Part shown: one piece after another, positions 38,701-43,543 of the stretch
How the letters are laid out: the number at the start of each line of letters is the position of its first letter
How positions within the stretch are numbered: the stretch's first letter is position 1
Origin: Bugulina stolonifera
Taxonomy: Eukaryota; Bryozoa; Gymnolaemata; Cheilostomatida; Bugulidae
DNA: 64,000 nt
Reading direction: 5' to 3'
NCBI GenBank assembly: GCA_935421135.1
Contig: OW285187.1
Coordinates: 18,042,429-18,106,428 of the forward strand
Made by a program: the position numbers and the translations under genes
Notes under the pieces: model-generated
What the model was told of the DNA's origin: nothing
Databases searched by the model: none
The model's input: only the letters and a program-made list of their open reading frames with translations

Positions 38701-39864
38701 GAACAAAGCATTTTATTGCAGGAACATATTTCATGTGTATACTATTACTGTATACTGTTAAGGTAACACTACATGAAATATTTTTGTTGCAGTGAGTTTT
38801 CTTAGCAGTCAGGGACTCGGTTCCACATCAGTGACAATGAACCATCCCTGACGGTGTTTGAACCACTACATATGCAGTTGGTACAGTGCACAGGTCTGCC
38901 TGGTGTGGTGGTAATGTGTTCAGACTACTGTGTTGGGTGATTAGGTGCCGTAGAGGCCTCAGGTTCACACACCGTCAAGGATGGTTTATTGTCACAGATT
39001 TGGAACCAGTCCCTAACTTTTCAGAAAAAATTTGCCCCGATGAATAGCTCATACAGCTGTGAGAGAATAGCTAGTGTTGGGCGCCTTCCATTTGCACTTG
39101 AAGTTTTCTGCTACCACTCAGTTTTTCCACTTTGTTGATGTGATGCTCCATTTTGGGAGTTGTCACACTTCGCTTTTAACTATAATATTGACTGTATTAT
39201 TATGATGTTATTTAATGAATTGAAATTATTTAATACTACTTTTTTATCACACACTGCACTCAAATTCTCAAATATATTATTATGATATTATTTAATAAAT
39301 TGAAATTATTTAATACTAATTTTTTATAATACACTGCACTCAAATTCTCAAATATAGATGACCATGTAACACACTAATCTATCTAACCCAAAGCAGGGGA
39401 CATGTTTAACCGAATTTCTCATGCACAGTGTTATATATTTAGATTATCATATGTAGTTTCTATAGTGGTCTTTGGAATATTGTAGCAAAGTATCCGTTTC
39501 ATACTGCTGTATTTTCTCTTCATGCATGTCTATGGTATATTAATATGTAGTGCGGTGGTGAGATTGGGTGGCTTCTGTGGAACATACACCATACATCCAC
39601 ACTGTATATCTATATATTACCTAAAGTGTACATATATTATTATACATAGGGCCTACAGTGTATATCACACCTAATCAATTGGCAGTAGAGTATAATTATT
39701 ATGATTGTTTATAGGTCACTGGGACTGAACTGGACATAACCAGGTTTGGTTTGTGTCATATTAGTGACATGCTAATGAATCTATCTGCTCATCATATAAC
39801 CATCATTGGGTCAGGAGATGATGCAGTGCTGTCTATTCCTACCACCAGGCCTCCATTCAGCTAG
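5558..39864 (+). CDS. MARF1: MARF1 orthologue: NYN-RRM-RRM-LOTUS RNA-binding endoribonuclease (15 exons)
   Basis: Exons: 5558-5764, 8083-8200, 8404-8585, 14883-15067, 16977-17179, 17817-17970, 18159-18327, 18505-18678, 19861-20000, 20207-20363, 20596-20708, 20946-21122, 28370-28586, 33138-33281, 39715-39864. All phases agree, giving 829 codons plus stop. Domains: NYN nuclease about residues 9-165 with VFWDIEN (Asp15), NAADDKL (Asp84/85) and SGDVDF (Asp110), the expected acidic site residues; RRM1 about 180-250; RRM2 about 363-446; four LOTUS/OST-HTH domains about 485-550, 580-650, 680-750 and 757-825. The family (meiosis regulator and mRNA stability factor 1) binds RNA and destabilises mRNAs; in mouse it acts in oocytes. 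From memory, vertebrate MARF1 is about twice this length, with a long N-terminal extension and more LOTUS repeats. Less certain points are the true first exon, the acceptors of exons 7 and 9, and the donor of exon 12. Confidence 0.9.
5973..6498 (+). repeat. TTAA-flanked MITE, partial forward copy
   Basis: Begins after TTAA (5969-5972) with AAGGTGCGCTTTACT and matches the left part of the complete copy at 22789-23540 (AATACACCATTAGAAAGCC onward) until about 6360. Its right end is not recognisable. It faces the reverse copy that follows, forming a long inverted repeat. Confidence 0.7.
6364..7190 (+). repeat. Repeat split by a MITE; second copy at 9700-9955
   Basis: 6364-6480 (GATCACTTTATTTTG, TGACTTGGATGCCTA, TTGCTTCAACGGTG) and 7093-7190 (ACATGACAGTTTCCTG, CAGATGGGCAACAAGTT) are contiguous in the second copy at about 9700-9955. 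The second copy thus shows the sequence before the MITE at 6505-7088 jumped in. Confidence 0.7.
6505..7088 (-). repeat. TTAA-flanked MITE, reverse copy
   Basis: TTAA stands at both ends (6501-6504 and 7089-7092). The right end, read on the minus strand, is AGGTGGACTGTGCTGAAATT; the left end is AGTTGGACTCTACTGAAAAT. These match the termini of the copy at 22789-23540. No coding potential. It interrupts another repeat (see 6364-7190). Confidence 0.8.
7365..7737 (-). repeat. GC-rich 370-bp dispersed element, copy 1
   Basis: Reverse-oriented relative to 48243-48613: the two share GGGATCACTC-type ends with TTATCATTGAGTG, the block GAGATATCAATACAG/ATACAGGATTTGTAC and the GGCCAAAAACTGTCCCT end. CpG-rich compared with its surroundings, no open frame. 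Confidence 0.65.
7744..7876 (+). repeat. TTAA-flanked MITE, right-end fragment
   Basis: Matches the last part of the family (GGGGCTACTTTTTGTAG, then GTAATGCTAACATCGTTGG) and ends TACTGTCCAGC before TTAA (7877-7880). The left part is missing and is replaced by the GC-rich element at 7365-7737. Confidence 0.65.
8083..8200 (+). CDS. MARF1: MARF1 exon 2, NYN domain
   Basis: Acceptor TTCTACAG|GTC, donor TCAG|GTGGGC, ends in phase 1. Encodes [19 protein letters not shown] and continues to TLVLIS. It contains the acidic NAADDK motif of the nuclease site. Confidence 0.92.
8404..8585 (+). CDS. MARF1: MARF1 exon 3, end of NYN domain
   Basis: Acceptor CTGCAG|GC, donor TTGGTG|GTGAGT, phase 0 at the end. 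Encodes [19 protein letters not shown] and IILVHNK, matching the closing part of the MARF1 NYN fold, including the last catalytic Asp. Confidence 0.92.
8586..10957. other. MARF1 intron 3, first part
   Basis: Apart from the repeat at 9700-9955 this stretch holds a GC-richer patch at 8735-9120 with repeated GGTGGCCT, GTTTCCAC and CGGCGGTCA words that looks like another degenerate mobile element. The rest is AT-rich without coding frames I trust. Confidence 0.4.
9700..9955 (+). repeat. Uninterrupted copy of the 6364-7190 repeat
   Basis: Shares GACTTGGATGCCTACTTGAC, TTTGATTTGCTTCAACTG, ACATGACAGCTTCCT and AGATGGGCAACAAGTTATGC with the split copy. Its function is unknown and there is no coding frame. 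Confidence 0.65.
10958..13948 (-). CDS. Possible nested antisense gene in MARF1 intron 3, product not recognised
   Basis: Six minus-strand exons join in phase: 13948-13868 ([20 protein letters not shown]), 12858-12787 ([18 protein letters not shown]), 12432-12371 ([17 protein letters not shown]), 11955-11884 ([18 protein letters not shown]), 11641-11610 and 11025-10958 ([17 protein letters not shown], stop TGA). Donors are mostly canonical (GTGAGT, GTAAGG, GTAAGC) plus one GC donor, AG|GCAAGT. Acceptors end TAG with pyrimidine runs. The exons stand out from very AT-rich introns. The start exon is missing from the model and probably lies near the CpG-rich region at 14460-14650. Other frames of the third, fourth and fifth exons are also open, so the C-terminal half is uncertain. 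I cannot assign a family. Confidence 0.4.
14455..14660 (-). promoter_or_regulatory. Promoter-like region for the nested antisense gene
   Basis: CpG-richer than its AT-rich surroundings. On the minus strand it has TCACGTGA (E-box) followed by GGAGGCCGCCATG, a Kozak-like context, although that ATG is soon followed by a stop, and the palindrome TTCACCGATTTTGGTGAA at about 14595-14612. A TATA box is not evident. Its position upstream of the antisense exons suggests this role; the inference is modest. Confidence 0.35.
14883..15067 (+). CDS. MARF1: MARF1 exon 4, RRM1 first part
   Basis: Acceptor TGTTGCAG|GCT, donor GAAAG|GTGAAG, phase 2 at the end. Encodes an RRM start, [13 protein letters not shown], and then [17 protein letters not shown]. 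It is separated from exon 3 by a 6.3-kb intron that holds the possible nested antisense gene. Confidence 0.85.
15815..16440 (+). mobile_element. Possible solo LTR or LTR-like segment
   Basis: A GC-rich block in an AT-rich intron. It has AGTATAAAAGCC near 15949, about 50 bases before AATAAAGC near 15998, the spacing of promoter and poly(A) signal in short LTRs. It may run from TGTAAGCAC (15812) to ACATTACA (16428). Downstream, diverged units of about 55 bp repeat GAGTATAAAC/GAGTCTTAAGCATCGG with CCTACGTC (16120-16290). No clear target duplication, so the boundaries are doubtful. Confidence 0.4.
16737..16909. repeat. Hairpin MITE
   Basis: TTTAGGGATA at the left and TTATCCCTAAA at the right open two arms of about 80 bases that are near-perfect inverted copies (TTGCAGTTAAAATATTGTTT with CATGGTAATGC), with a short loop around AACAAATTGTTG. 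It has no coding content and lies in MARF1 intron 4. Confidence 0.8.
16977..17179 (+). CDS. MARF1: MARF1 exon 5, RRM1 end and linker
   Basis: Acceptor GATTACAG|A, donor CCTT|GTAAGT, phase 1 at the end. [20 protein letters not shown] completes the last helix and strand of RRM1. The rest is a low-conservation linker rich in Ser, Asn and His. Confidence 0.85.
17445..17625. other. Unexplained GC-rich island in MARF1 intron 5
   Basis: About 180 bases, far richer in G and C than the flanks (GTCGGGTACCCACCCCGCCC, GGACCCGGTCCCAAGGTCC), with several short palindromes. No open frame fits MARF1 and no tRNA or rRNA piece is recognised. A short mobile element is the likeliest origin. Confidence 0.4.
17817..17970 (+). 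CDS. MARF1: MARF1 exon 6, linker
   Basis: Acceptor GTTGTTGCAG|AT, donor CATCA|GTAAGC, phase 2 at the end. Encodes a Ser/Thr/Pro-rich linker between the RRMs with no domain of its own. Support comes from splice signals, an open frame and phase. Confidence 0.75.
18159..18327 (+). CDS. MARF1: MARF1 exon 7, RRM2 first part
   Basis: Encodes [14 protein letters not shown] and [15 protein letters not shown], the first strand and helix of an RRM. Donor AAG|GTAGGA, phase 0 at the end. The acceptor ATTATAG|T was chosen to keep phase with exon 6; nearby AGs break the frame. Confidence 0.8.
18505..18678 (+). CDS. MARF1: MARF1 exon 8, RRM2 second part
   Basis: Acceptor TCATTTAG|GTG, phase 0 at both ends. 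Encodes [20 protein letters not shown] and the remaining RRM2 strands. The donor CAA|GTATTT is weaker than the others. Confidence 0.85.
19861..20000 (+). CDS. MARF1: MARF1 exon 9, LOTUS1 first part
   Basis: Encodes [19 protein letters not shown] and LKLYER, the start of a LOTUS winged helix. Donor GCGAAC|GTAAGT, phase 2 at the end. With acceptor TTTCCAG at 19860 the exon begins with a hydrophobic stretch that is really a T/C-rich run, so a later acceptor at 19926 (CTCGAG|GTA), which also keeps phase, may be the true one. Confidence 0.75.
20207..20363 (+). CDS. MARF1: MARF1 exon 10, LOTUS1 end
   Basis: Acceptor ACGTAG|T, donor CAG|GTACAG, phase 0 at the end. [15 protein letters not shown] and KGRVISLNP complete LOTUS1. 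Confidence 0.85.
20596..20708 (+). CDS. MARF1: MARF1 exon 11, LOTUS2 first part
   Basis: Acceptor AAGCCAG|GTA, donor CTAAG|GTTGGT, phase 2 at the end. [19 protein letters not shown] is a clear LOTUS first helix and turn. Confidence 0.85.
20757..20872 (+). repeat. 30-bp tandem repeat in MARF1 intron 11
   Basis: Four copies of a unit like GGCATATATCTCTACGTACA followed by GTGCATGTT, with few differences. Lies between the two exons of LOTUS2. Confidence 0.85.
20946..21122 (+). CDS. MARF1: MARF1 exon 12, LOTUS2 end
   Basis: Acceptor TTTGTAG|T. Encodes [28 protein letters not shown] and VVSKSVN, finishing LOTUS2. Donor AG|GTGAAT at 21123 keeps phase with exon 13. The alternative AAAAG|GTAGGT at 21119 would need an additional exon in intron 12. 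Confidence 0.8.
21745..22530 (+). repeat. Left arm of a 790-bp inverted repeat
   Basis: Starts ATTCAATTTTTGAGGATTTG and ends near TATATTTTGAATCTTGTAC. It is nearly the exact reverse complement of 23855-24650 (for example GTGACGTCACTTGTTCAGG against CCTGAACAAGTGACGTCAC). Each arm may itself be a non-autonomous transposon, since its ends are weakly inverted. Confidence 0.85.
22789..23540 (+). repeat. TTAA-flanked MITE, complete copy
   Basis: Flanked by TTAA at 22785-22788 and 23541-23544. The ends AGGTGGACTGTACTGAAATT and, on the other strand, AGGTGGACTGTATTGAAAGT form the terminal inverted repeat. TTAA duplication is the mark of piggyBac-superfamily transposition, so this 752-bp non-coding element is probably mobilised by a piggyBac transposase encoded elsewhere. 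It lies inside a larger hAT element. Confidence 0.8.
23855..24650 (-). repeat. Right arm of a 790-bp inverted repeat
   Basis: Mirror copy of 21745-22530, ending CCTCAAAAATTGAATACTTT. The 1.3-kb between the arms carries sequence of the host hAT element plus a TTAA MITE, which suggests two opposite insertions rather than one fold-back transposon. Confidence 0.85.
24929..25378. repeat. hAT-like non-autonomous element
   Basis: The ends CAGCGCTCTCAAGTTCTCGG and, at the right, GAGCAACTTGAGAGCCCTG are inverted repeats. TAGCTA flanks both sides. The interior repeats GCTCGGATTTT. No frame. Confidence 0.6.
26233..26816. repeat. MITE with GCGTTTACATT ends
   Basis: The left end AAGGTGCGTTTACATTACAC and the right end, on the other strand, AAAGCTGCGTTTACATTGCA are inverted repeats. 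Inside, CCAACACCAACTCCGACTCC and related words recur at both sides. No coding content. Confidence 0.6.
27247..27376 (+). repeat. 13-bp tandem repeat
   Basis: About nine copies of AATGTACATGTGT. A 68-codon frame on the other strand is only this repeat. Lies in MARF1 intron 12. Confidence 0.95.
28140..28305 (+). repeat. Degenerate TATGTGGTAGTGGTACATG repeat
   Basis: Several imperfect copies of TGTGGTAGTGGTACATGTA and TGTGGTTGTGG just upstream of MARF1 exon 13. Frames on both strands across it are repeat artefacts. Confidence 0.8.
28370..28586 (+). CDS. MARF1: MARF1 exon 13, LOTUS3
   Basis: Acceptor AACCTAG|T, donor ATACAG|GTAAAT, phase 0 at the end. [20 protein letters not shown] and [12 protein letters not shown], then [18 protein letters not shown], are a textbook LOTUS domain very like the vertebrate MARF1 repeats. 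Confidence 0.93.
28571..28690 (+). repeat. Duplicated splice donor after MARF1 exon 13
   Basis: The exon end and donor CATATGTGATACAGGTAAAT are followed about 70 bases later by CACATGTGATACAGGTAATC. CTTACTTATCC also recurs after each. The second donor-like site is in the intron. Confidence 0.7.
29112..29235 (+). promoter_or_regulatory. Triple GGTCACGTGG cluster with NRF1-like site
   Basis: An 18-bp unit GGTCACGTGGTGACCTAT occurs three times (the last partial), each holding the E-box CACGTG. It is followed by GACGCATGCGCG, which resembles an NRF1 site. The block is CpG-richer than its surroundings inside MARF1 intron 13, so an internal promoter or enhancer is possible, or a mobile element end. 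Confidence 0.35.
30112..32150. repeat. AAGTCAAGTCA-rich element, split by insertion
   Basis: The left end TGGGTCCAAGGGACTTCAAG and a right end that reads TGGGTGCAAGTCATAG on the other strand are related, and both sides carry dense AAGTCAAGTCA runs (30112-30260, 32045-32140). A hAT element with clear target duplication sits inside. The outer boundaries are approximate. Confidence 0.45.
30497..31180. mobile_element. hAT-type non-autonomous transposon with perfect 8-bp TSD
   Basis: Ends CAGGGTTGGGAA and TTCCCAACCCTG, perfect inverted repeats of 12 bases. AGCACATG is duplicated on both sides (30489-30496, 31181-31188). Length 684. The interior is rich in CGATT/AATCG words and has no transposase frame. 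Confidence 0.92.
33138..33281 (+). CDS. MARF1: MARF1 exon 14, LOTUS3 end and LOTUS4 start
   Basis: Acceptor TTCTTACAG|ATA, donor TTGCAG|GTACAG, phase 0 at both ends. [20 protein letters not shown] closes LOTUS3, and [18 protein letters not shown] opens LOTUS4. Confidence 0.9.
33480..35165. repeat. TTGTTGA-rich inverted repeat cluster
   Basis: Units containing TTGTTGACTTGTTGGGATGT with TGAGTTTCAATGATAGCAT occur forward at about 33590, 33790 and 34470, and inverted at about 34930 and 35120. It is interrupted by the MITE at 33936-34462 and abutted by the fold-back at 35170. No coding content. Confidence 0.75.
33936..34462. repeat. MITE with TACCCTAAAA ends
   Basis: The left end TACCCTAAAATCAGAAATAT and the right end, on the other strand, TACCCTAAAAGCAGATACAT are inverted repeats. 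GCGAGTTT motifs recur in both halves. It splits one TTGTTGA repeat unit. Confidence 0.75.
35170..38134. repeat. Giant inverted repeat, arms about 1.25 kb
   Basis: The left arm 35170-36410 and right arm 36840-38134 are mirror copies, starting GCCATTCCATGGGGACTGAT and ending ATCAGTCCCCATGGAATGGC. CTACTG stands outside both ends, a possible short target duplication. The loop of about 430 bases has one 65-codon minus-strand frame of doubtful meaning. A transcript through it (it is in MARF1 intron 14) could form a very long hairpin. Confidence 0.85.
38793..39020 (+). repeat. Palindromic repeat with tRNA-like core, copy 1
   Basis: The arms GGTTCCACATCAGTGACAAT with CCATCCCTGACGGTGT and, mirrored at the right, ACACCGTCAAGGATGG with TTGTCACAGATTTGGAACC surround a core with a box-A-like TGGTGTGGTGG and box-B-like AGGTTCACACACC. 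A diverged relative of 46022-46250. Confidence 0.65.
39185..39352 (+). repeat. 84-bp tandem duplication
   Basis: Two adjacent copies of TTATTATGATGTTATTTAAT through CACTGCACTCAAATTCTC with few differences, in MARF1 intron 14. Confidence 0.85.
39715..39864 (+). CDS. MARF1: MARF1 exon 15, LOTUS4 end and stop
   Basis: Acceptor TTTATAG|GTC, stop TAG 39862-39864. [20 protein letters not shown] and a final strand finish LOTUS4. The TAG is the first three bases of a hAT-type element, so the insertion fixes the C-terminus. Without it, reading would run two more codons (Ser-Glu) to TAA. Confidence 0.88.
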   Translation, partial: VTGTELDITRFGLCHISDMLMNLSAHHITIIGSGDDAVLSIPTTRPPFS

Positions 39865-40411
39865 AGGTGGAACAAGACTCGAGATTATTTAGTAATACTA
39901 CCTACATGTACATTCCCAGCACTGATTTACTAGTAATAGCATTGCAGCTAACGCTGAGATACTAGTCGATCACTACAAGTCATACAGAATTACTAACGAC
40001 TGTCAATCACCACTCCCATAATGCAAAGTTATGTCCTTACCAAAAGTTGTCTACTCGCGAGATTATTTCATTAAAGGAAACATAACTCCATACTAATTTG
40101 TCAAATTACATTATTATCTAAGTACCTACTGTATGTACAATGTACATGCAATGTAATGTACATGGAATACATGTGCAATATATTTCACAGCCTCCTGTTC
40201 ACCTTTTATTGAAATGCATAATGGTAAAATACAGAGTTTACAGAGTAGCAATTGAAACTATTGGAGTTTTAACATGCAGATATATAAAATTTGGCAAACT
40301 TTTTAGGAAAATTCCCCTTCAATCCTAAAACCCGGTCTCGTCTCGAATTTTTTAGAAGTAGTGTCTCTAATCTCGTCTCGAATCCAAAAATGCTGTCTCG
40401 TTCCACCTCTA
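39862..40411. mobile_element. hAT-type element that supplies the MARF1 stop codon
   Basis: Ends TAGAGGTGGAACAAGACTCG and, on the other strand, TAGAGGTGGAACGAGACAGC. Flanked by CATTCAGC (39854-39861) and CATCCAGC (40412-40419), an 8-bp target duplication with one change. Length 550, no transposase. Its first three bases are the MARF1 TAG. Confidence 0.85.
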
Positions 40412-40419
40412 CATCCAGC

Positions 40420-41800
40420 AGTGAGTAATTAAAAGGACAACCGGCCACATCAACTCCCTTCTTCCACTAGGGCATGCTAGTATATCGGTACCTTTCTGGA
40501 AAGCTGTATACCATACCTTACCAGTATTTCACTGATAGCTTCCATACACTCTATGGTCTATGGTCTAATTGCCTTATACAATGTACATGTAGTTATGGGT
40601 TTTAGTGTATTCACATCATATAACCATGAGATATATGTCCATTGAAACTATGAATTTGTTTCTTTGTTCAAGTAAAAATTACATTACTGCATACATGTAT
40701 ATATATGTGGATTATATCTTTATAAACATGTCAGTAATATAAGAGTTGCCAACCTTATGAATTTTTTCTTACATGGAGAATACTGAATTCTTTTTTTATT
40801 TGATTGCATACATGTATCTGAACTGGTGCTATTATTGTATTCCAGTATAATTATATGTAAATGTACTGTAAATCCTTCTTGTTGCAGTGAATGCTAGTAC
40901 TATAGTTTTAGAATTTTTTTATTTATGGAAGCAAGCAATTTGTTTAGAGTATTGTCTTACATTAAATTAAATTCCCTTACAATTTACTGCGTTGGTATTG
41001 ATGGCTTGTATAATGTGTGTAATAATCTATGTAGTAGATGACACATATGCATCAGCTCTATAACATGTGCAGTGTATGTGCTGTTGCTGTGTAATGCACA
41101 TAATATGTACAAAGTATTTACATGAATAGTACAACCATAACAGCCTTAGGTTGCATGCTGGATAAATAATGAACTACTTACTTATTACTGTTAAATATAA
41201 TCAGTGTTTGAAGATAATTAACCAAGTCTAAAGGAAATAAAACACAGAAGCAAATTGTAGTACAATAGTAAACCTTGTGTTGTACATGTATATGTGGATG
41301 TAAACGTTTATTAGGACTAGATAAATCTAGTAGACTGCTGCTACTGCTGCTGTGAATTAATATAAAATAACTCGTTGGTGGTGCTCTAATGATGCCCCTT
41401 AGCCTATCAACTCAAAGTAATTAATGCCAATGCATGTTGATAGCTAATAGATTTGGGTAGGCATGCCTAATGAGCAATATCACAAGAGTAGCTATGATTC
41501 TTCTACATGTACCTGTATCTCATCTCACAGCAAATCTTGGATAATTACAGACGATGACTGCAGGCAGCATTGATACAATCAACTAACTACGGTTGAGTAT
41601 ACATGTAATATAATACAATTATTATAATCTAGGATAAATCAGCAATATCCACTGTACAGTACTAATAGAAGTGGAGTGGTGCTCATATAGTCGTTATACC
41701 ATCTTAAGCTCTACTTGATAGATATGTTCTCTATCTTAAGCAAACTCATCAATCTATTATAATAATACAATCAATTGGACTTACAGATTTCTCATTTAGG
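40420..41800. other. Intergenic region between MARF1 and the MTCL-like gene
   Basis: AT-rich, with AATAAA at about 41236 and ATTAAA words that could serve MARF1, although none is close to the stop. The next gene's ATG follows TTTCTCATTTAG|G, which looks like an acceptor, so its 5' UTR probably has an exon in this stretch. No coding frame seen. Confidence 0.4.
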
Positions 41801-43543
41801 ATGAGCTCTGGCAAGATTGAAGAAACGAGCAAGTCGAAAATTCTAGTGAAGGGAGTAAAAGCGGTATTTGAAAATGGTGTAAAACATCATCGAGCACCAT
41901 CACCAGCGCCTGTTAACATGACAAGCAGAGCCCCCTTGACTGGGAAGGCGGGAGGTTCTAGCAAGTCTGACTCCTTCTCTTCCTACAAGGAACGATTTGA
42001 ACAGTTCACTGCACCTAAAACTGACCATACTGTTGCACCAAAGGGGAACTTACGAAGAACTTTAAGCGAAGACAATGTTAATAAGGTGACACCTAGTGAC
42101 AATGCTGTAACTCGAGGCAGAACTAAAAGTAATAGTGCTGCTGAAAAGCACTGGATACAGGCAAAGACAAAAATATATGAAAAATTAACTGAGCAACGAA
42201 CCCAAGCCGAAGGGCAGGAAAGCGCTAGGGCTGCAAATTCAGAAAGACAAAGATTGGCTTCCAATGCAGTAATAAAAACTGTTGAGGACAAAGTAGAAAT
42301 TGCCTCTCTCCAAGACAGAATAAAAAAGTATAAATCAGATGTAGAAACCAAAAAAATGACGAGTGAGAAGGTCTTAGAAATAAACGATAAGAGTTCAGCG
42401 AAAGTCAAAGATCTTAAGTCGAGCTTTGCTTCGCCACAAATGGCTCGCAAAGGAAATAAAGGAAGCTCAATATCCGCTTTAGATAAGTTTAAAAAACTTG
42501 AACATTCAGCTGTCGAAGAGACATTGCAACCAAAAGTACCTTTACCAAAGTCAATTGAATCGTCCACTCGGCCCATCCCAGTCGATACTTCACGACACAC
42601 GTTACCAAAGCAGAAAAAGTCCGTCAAGCAAGTGGAAAAATTGCCAAAAAACACCACCAACACCGATGTAAATGAAAGAGAAATGGGCAAAGCACCTGTG
42701 AGGTACCCAACTGGAAGCAGCAGTAAATCTATAGCTTTCACCAAAGAAAAGCATGAAAATCTCACTTCAAGTGTAGTAGACCATGAGTCAGCATTGAACT
42801 TTATGGTAGAGCTCGTCACTGCCATTGATAATGAACAACACGTACCCATGAAACAGCTAATTAATTTATTTGAAATCATGAAAAAGGAAAATGGTGAAAT
42901 GAAGTCATCAATAGAATCATTGAAAACCCAGCTAAACAAATCAGATTTGACCAGTTTGAGTGAATCCTTACAAAGTAAGCTGATAGTCTCAGAAAAGCAA
43001 CTAAAACAGGCTCAAGAGCAAATTGAAGAGCTTTCAGTGTATCGGAAAGTGTTGAGGGAAAGTGAGGAACGTTGTGAGGAGTTGGAAGAATTAAATCAGC
43101 AATACTTGGAAGAGATAGAAGAACTTAAGCTAATTATGAATGAAATGAGGGATCAGTTCCATGACGATGAGATTCATGAGACTATTATACTACAGCAGAG
43201 ACTCGATGACATGGCAAGAAGCCTCCGTATCATTCACTTTAGATTGAAGAAGGCTGATGCCAAGCTTCAGGAAACAGAAAGAGAAAAGGAAACTCTATTG
43301 GAAGAGATAAAACTACTACAAGGTGGTACATTTACAGAAGAGGAGATGAAGAGGATGCAGTCCCTTGAAGGAGATCTGCAAGCGGCTAAAGAAATCTCTG
43401 TTGAGCTTCATAATCAACTACAAAGATCTGAGGAGAGAAGAGAAAAGGTAGAAGCAGAGTCAGTTCAATACAGGGAGGAGATTAAAGCCTTGAACCTAGA
43501 GAACGACAGATTGCGCAATAACGTGATACATCTGCGGGAACAG
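41801..43543 (+). CDS. MTCL-like exon 1
   Basis: Residues 1-581, donor GAACAG|GTAGGT, phase 0. N-terminal disordered region and the main family-defining coiled coil. A long antisense frame across 41983-42939 is a shadow. Confidence 0.88.

Noticed and set aside
41983..42939. 318-codon minus-strand frame
   Set aside because: It lies antisense to MTCL-like exon 1, whose codon bias explains the lack of stops; its Ser/Phe/Leu-rich product fits no family and has no start or splice support.
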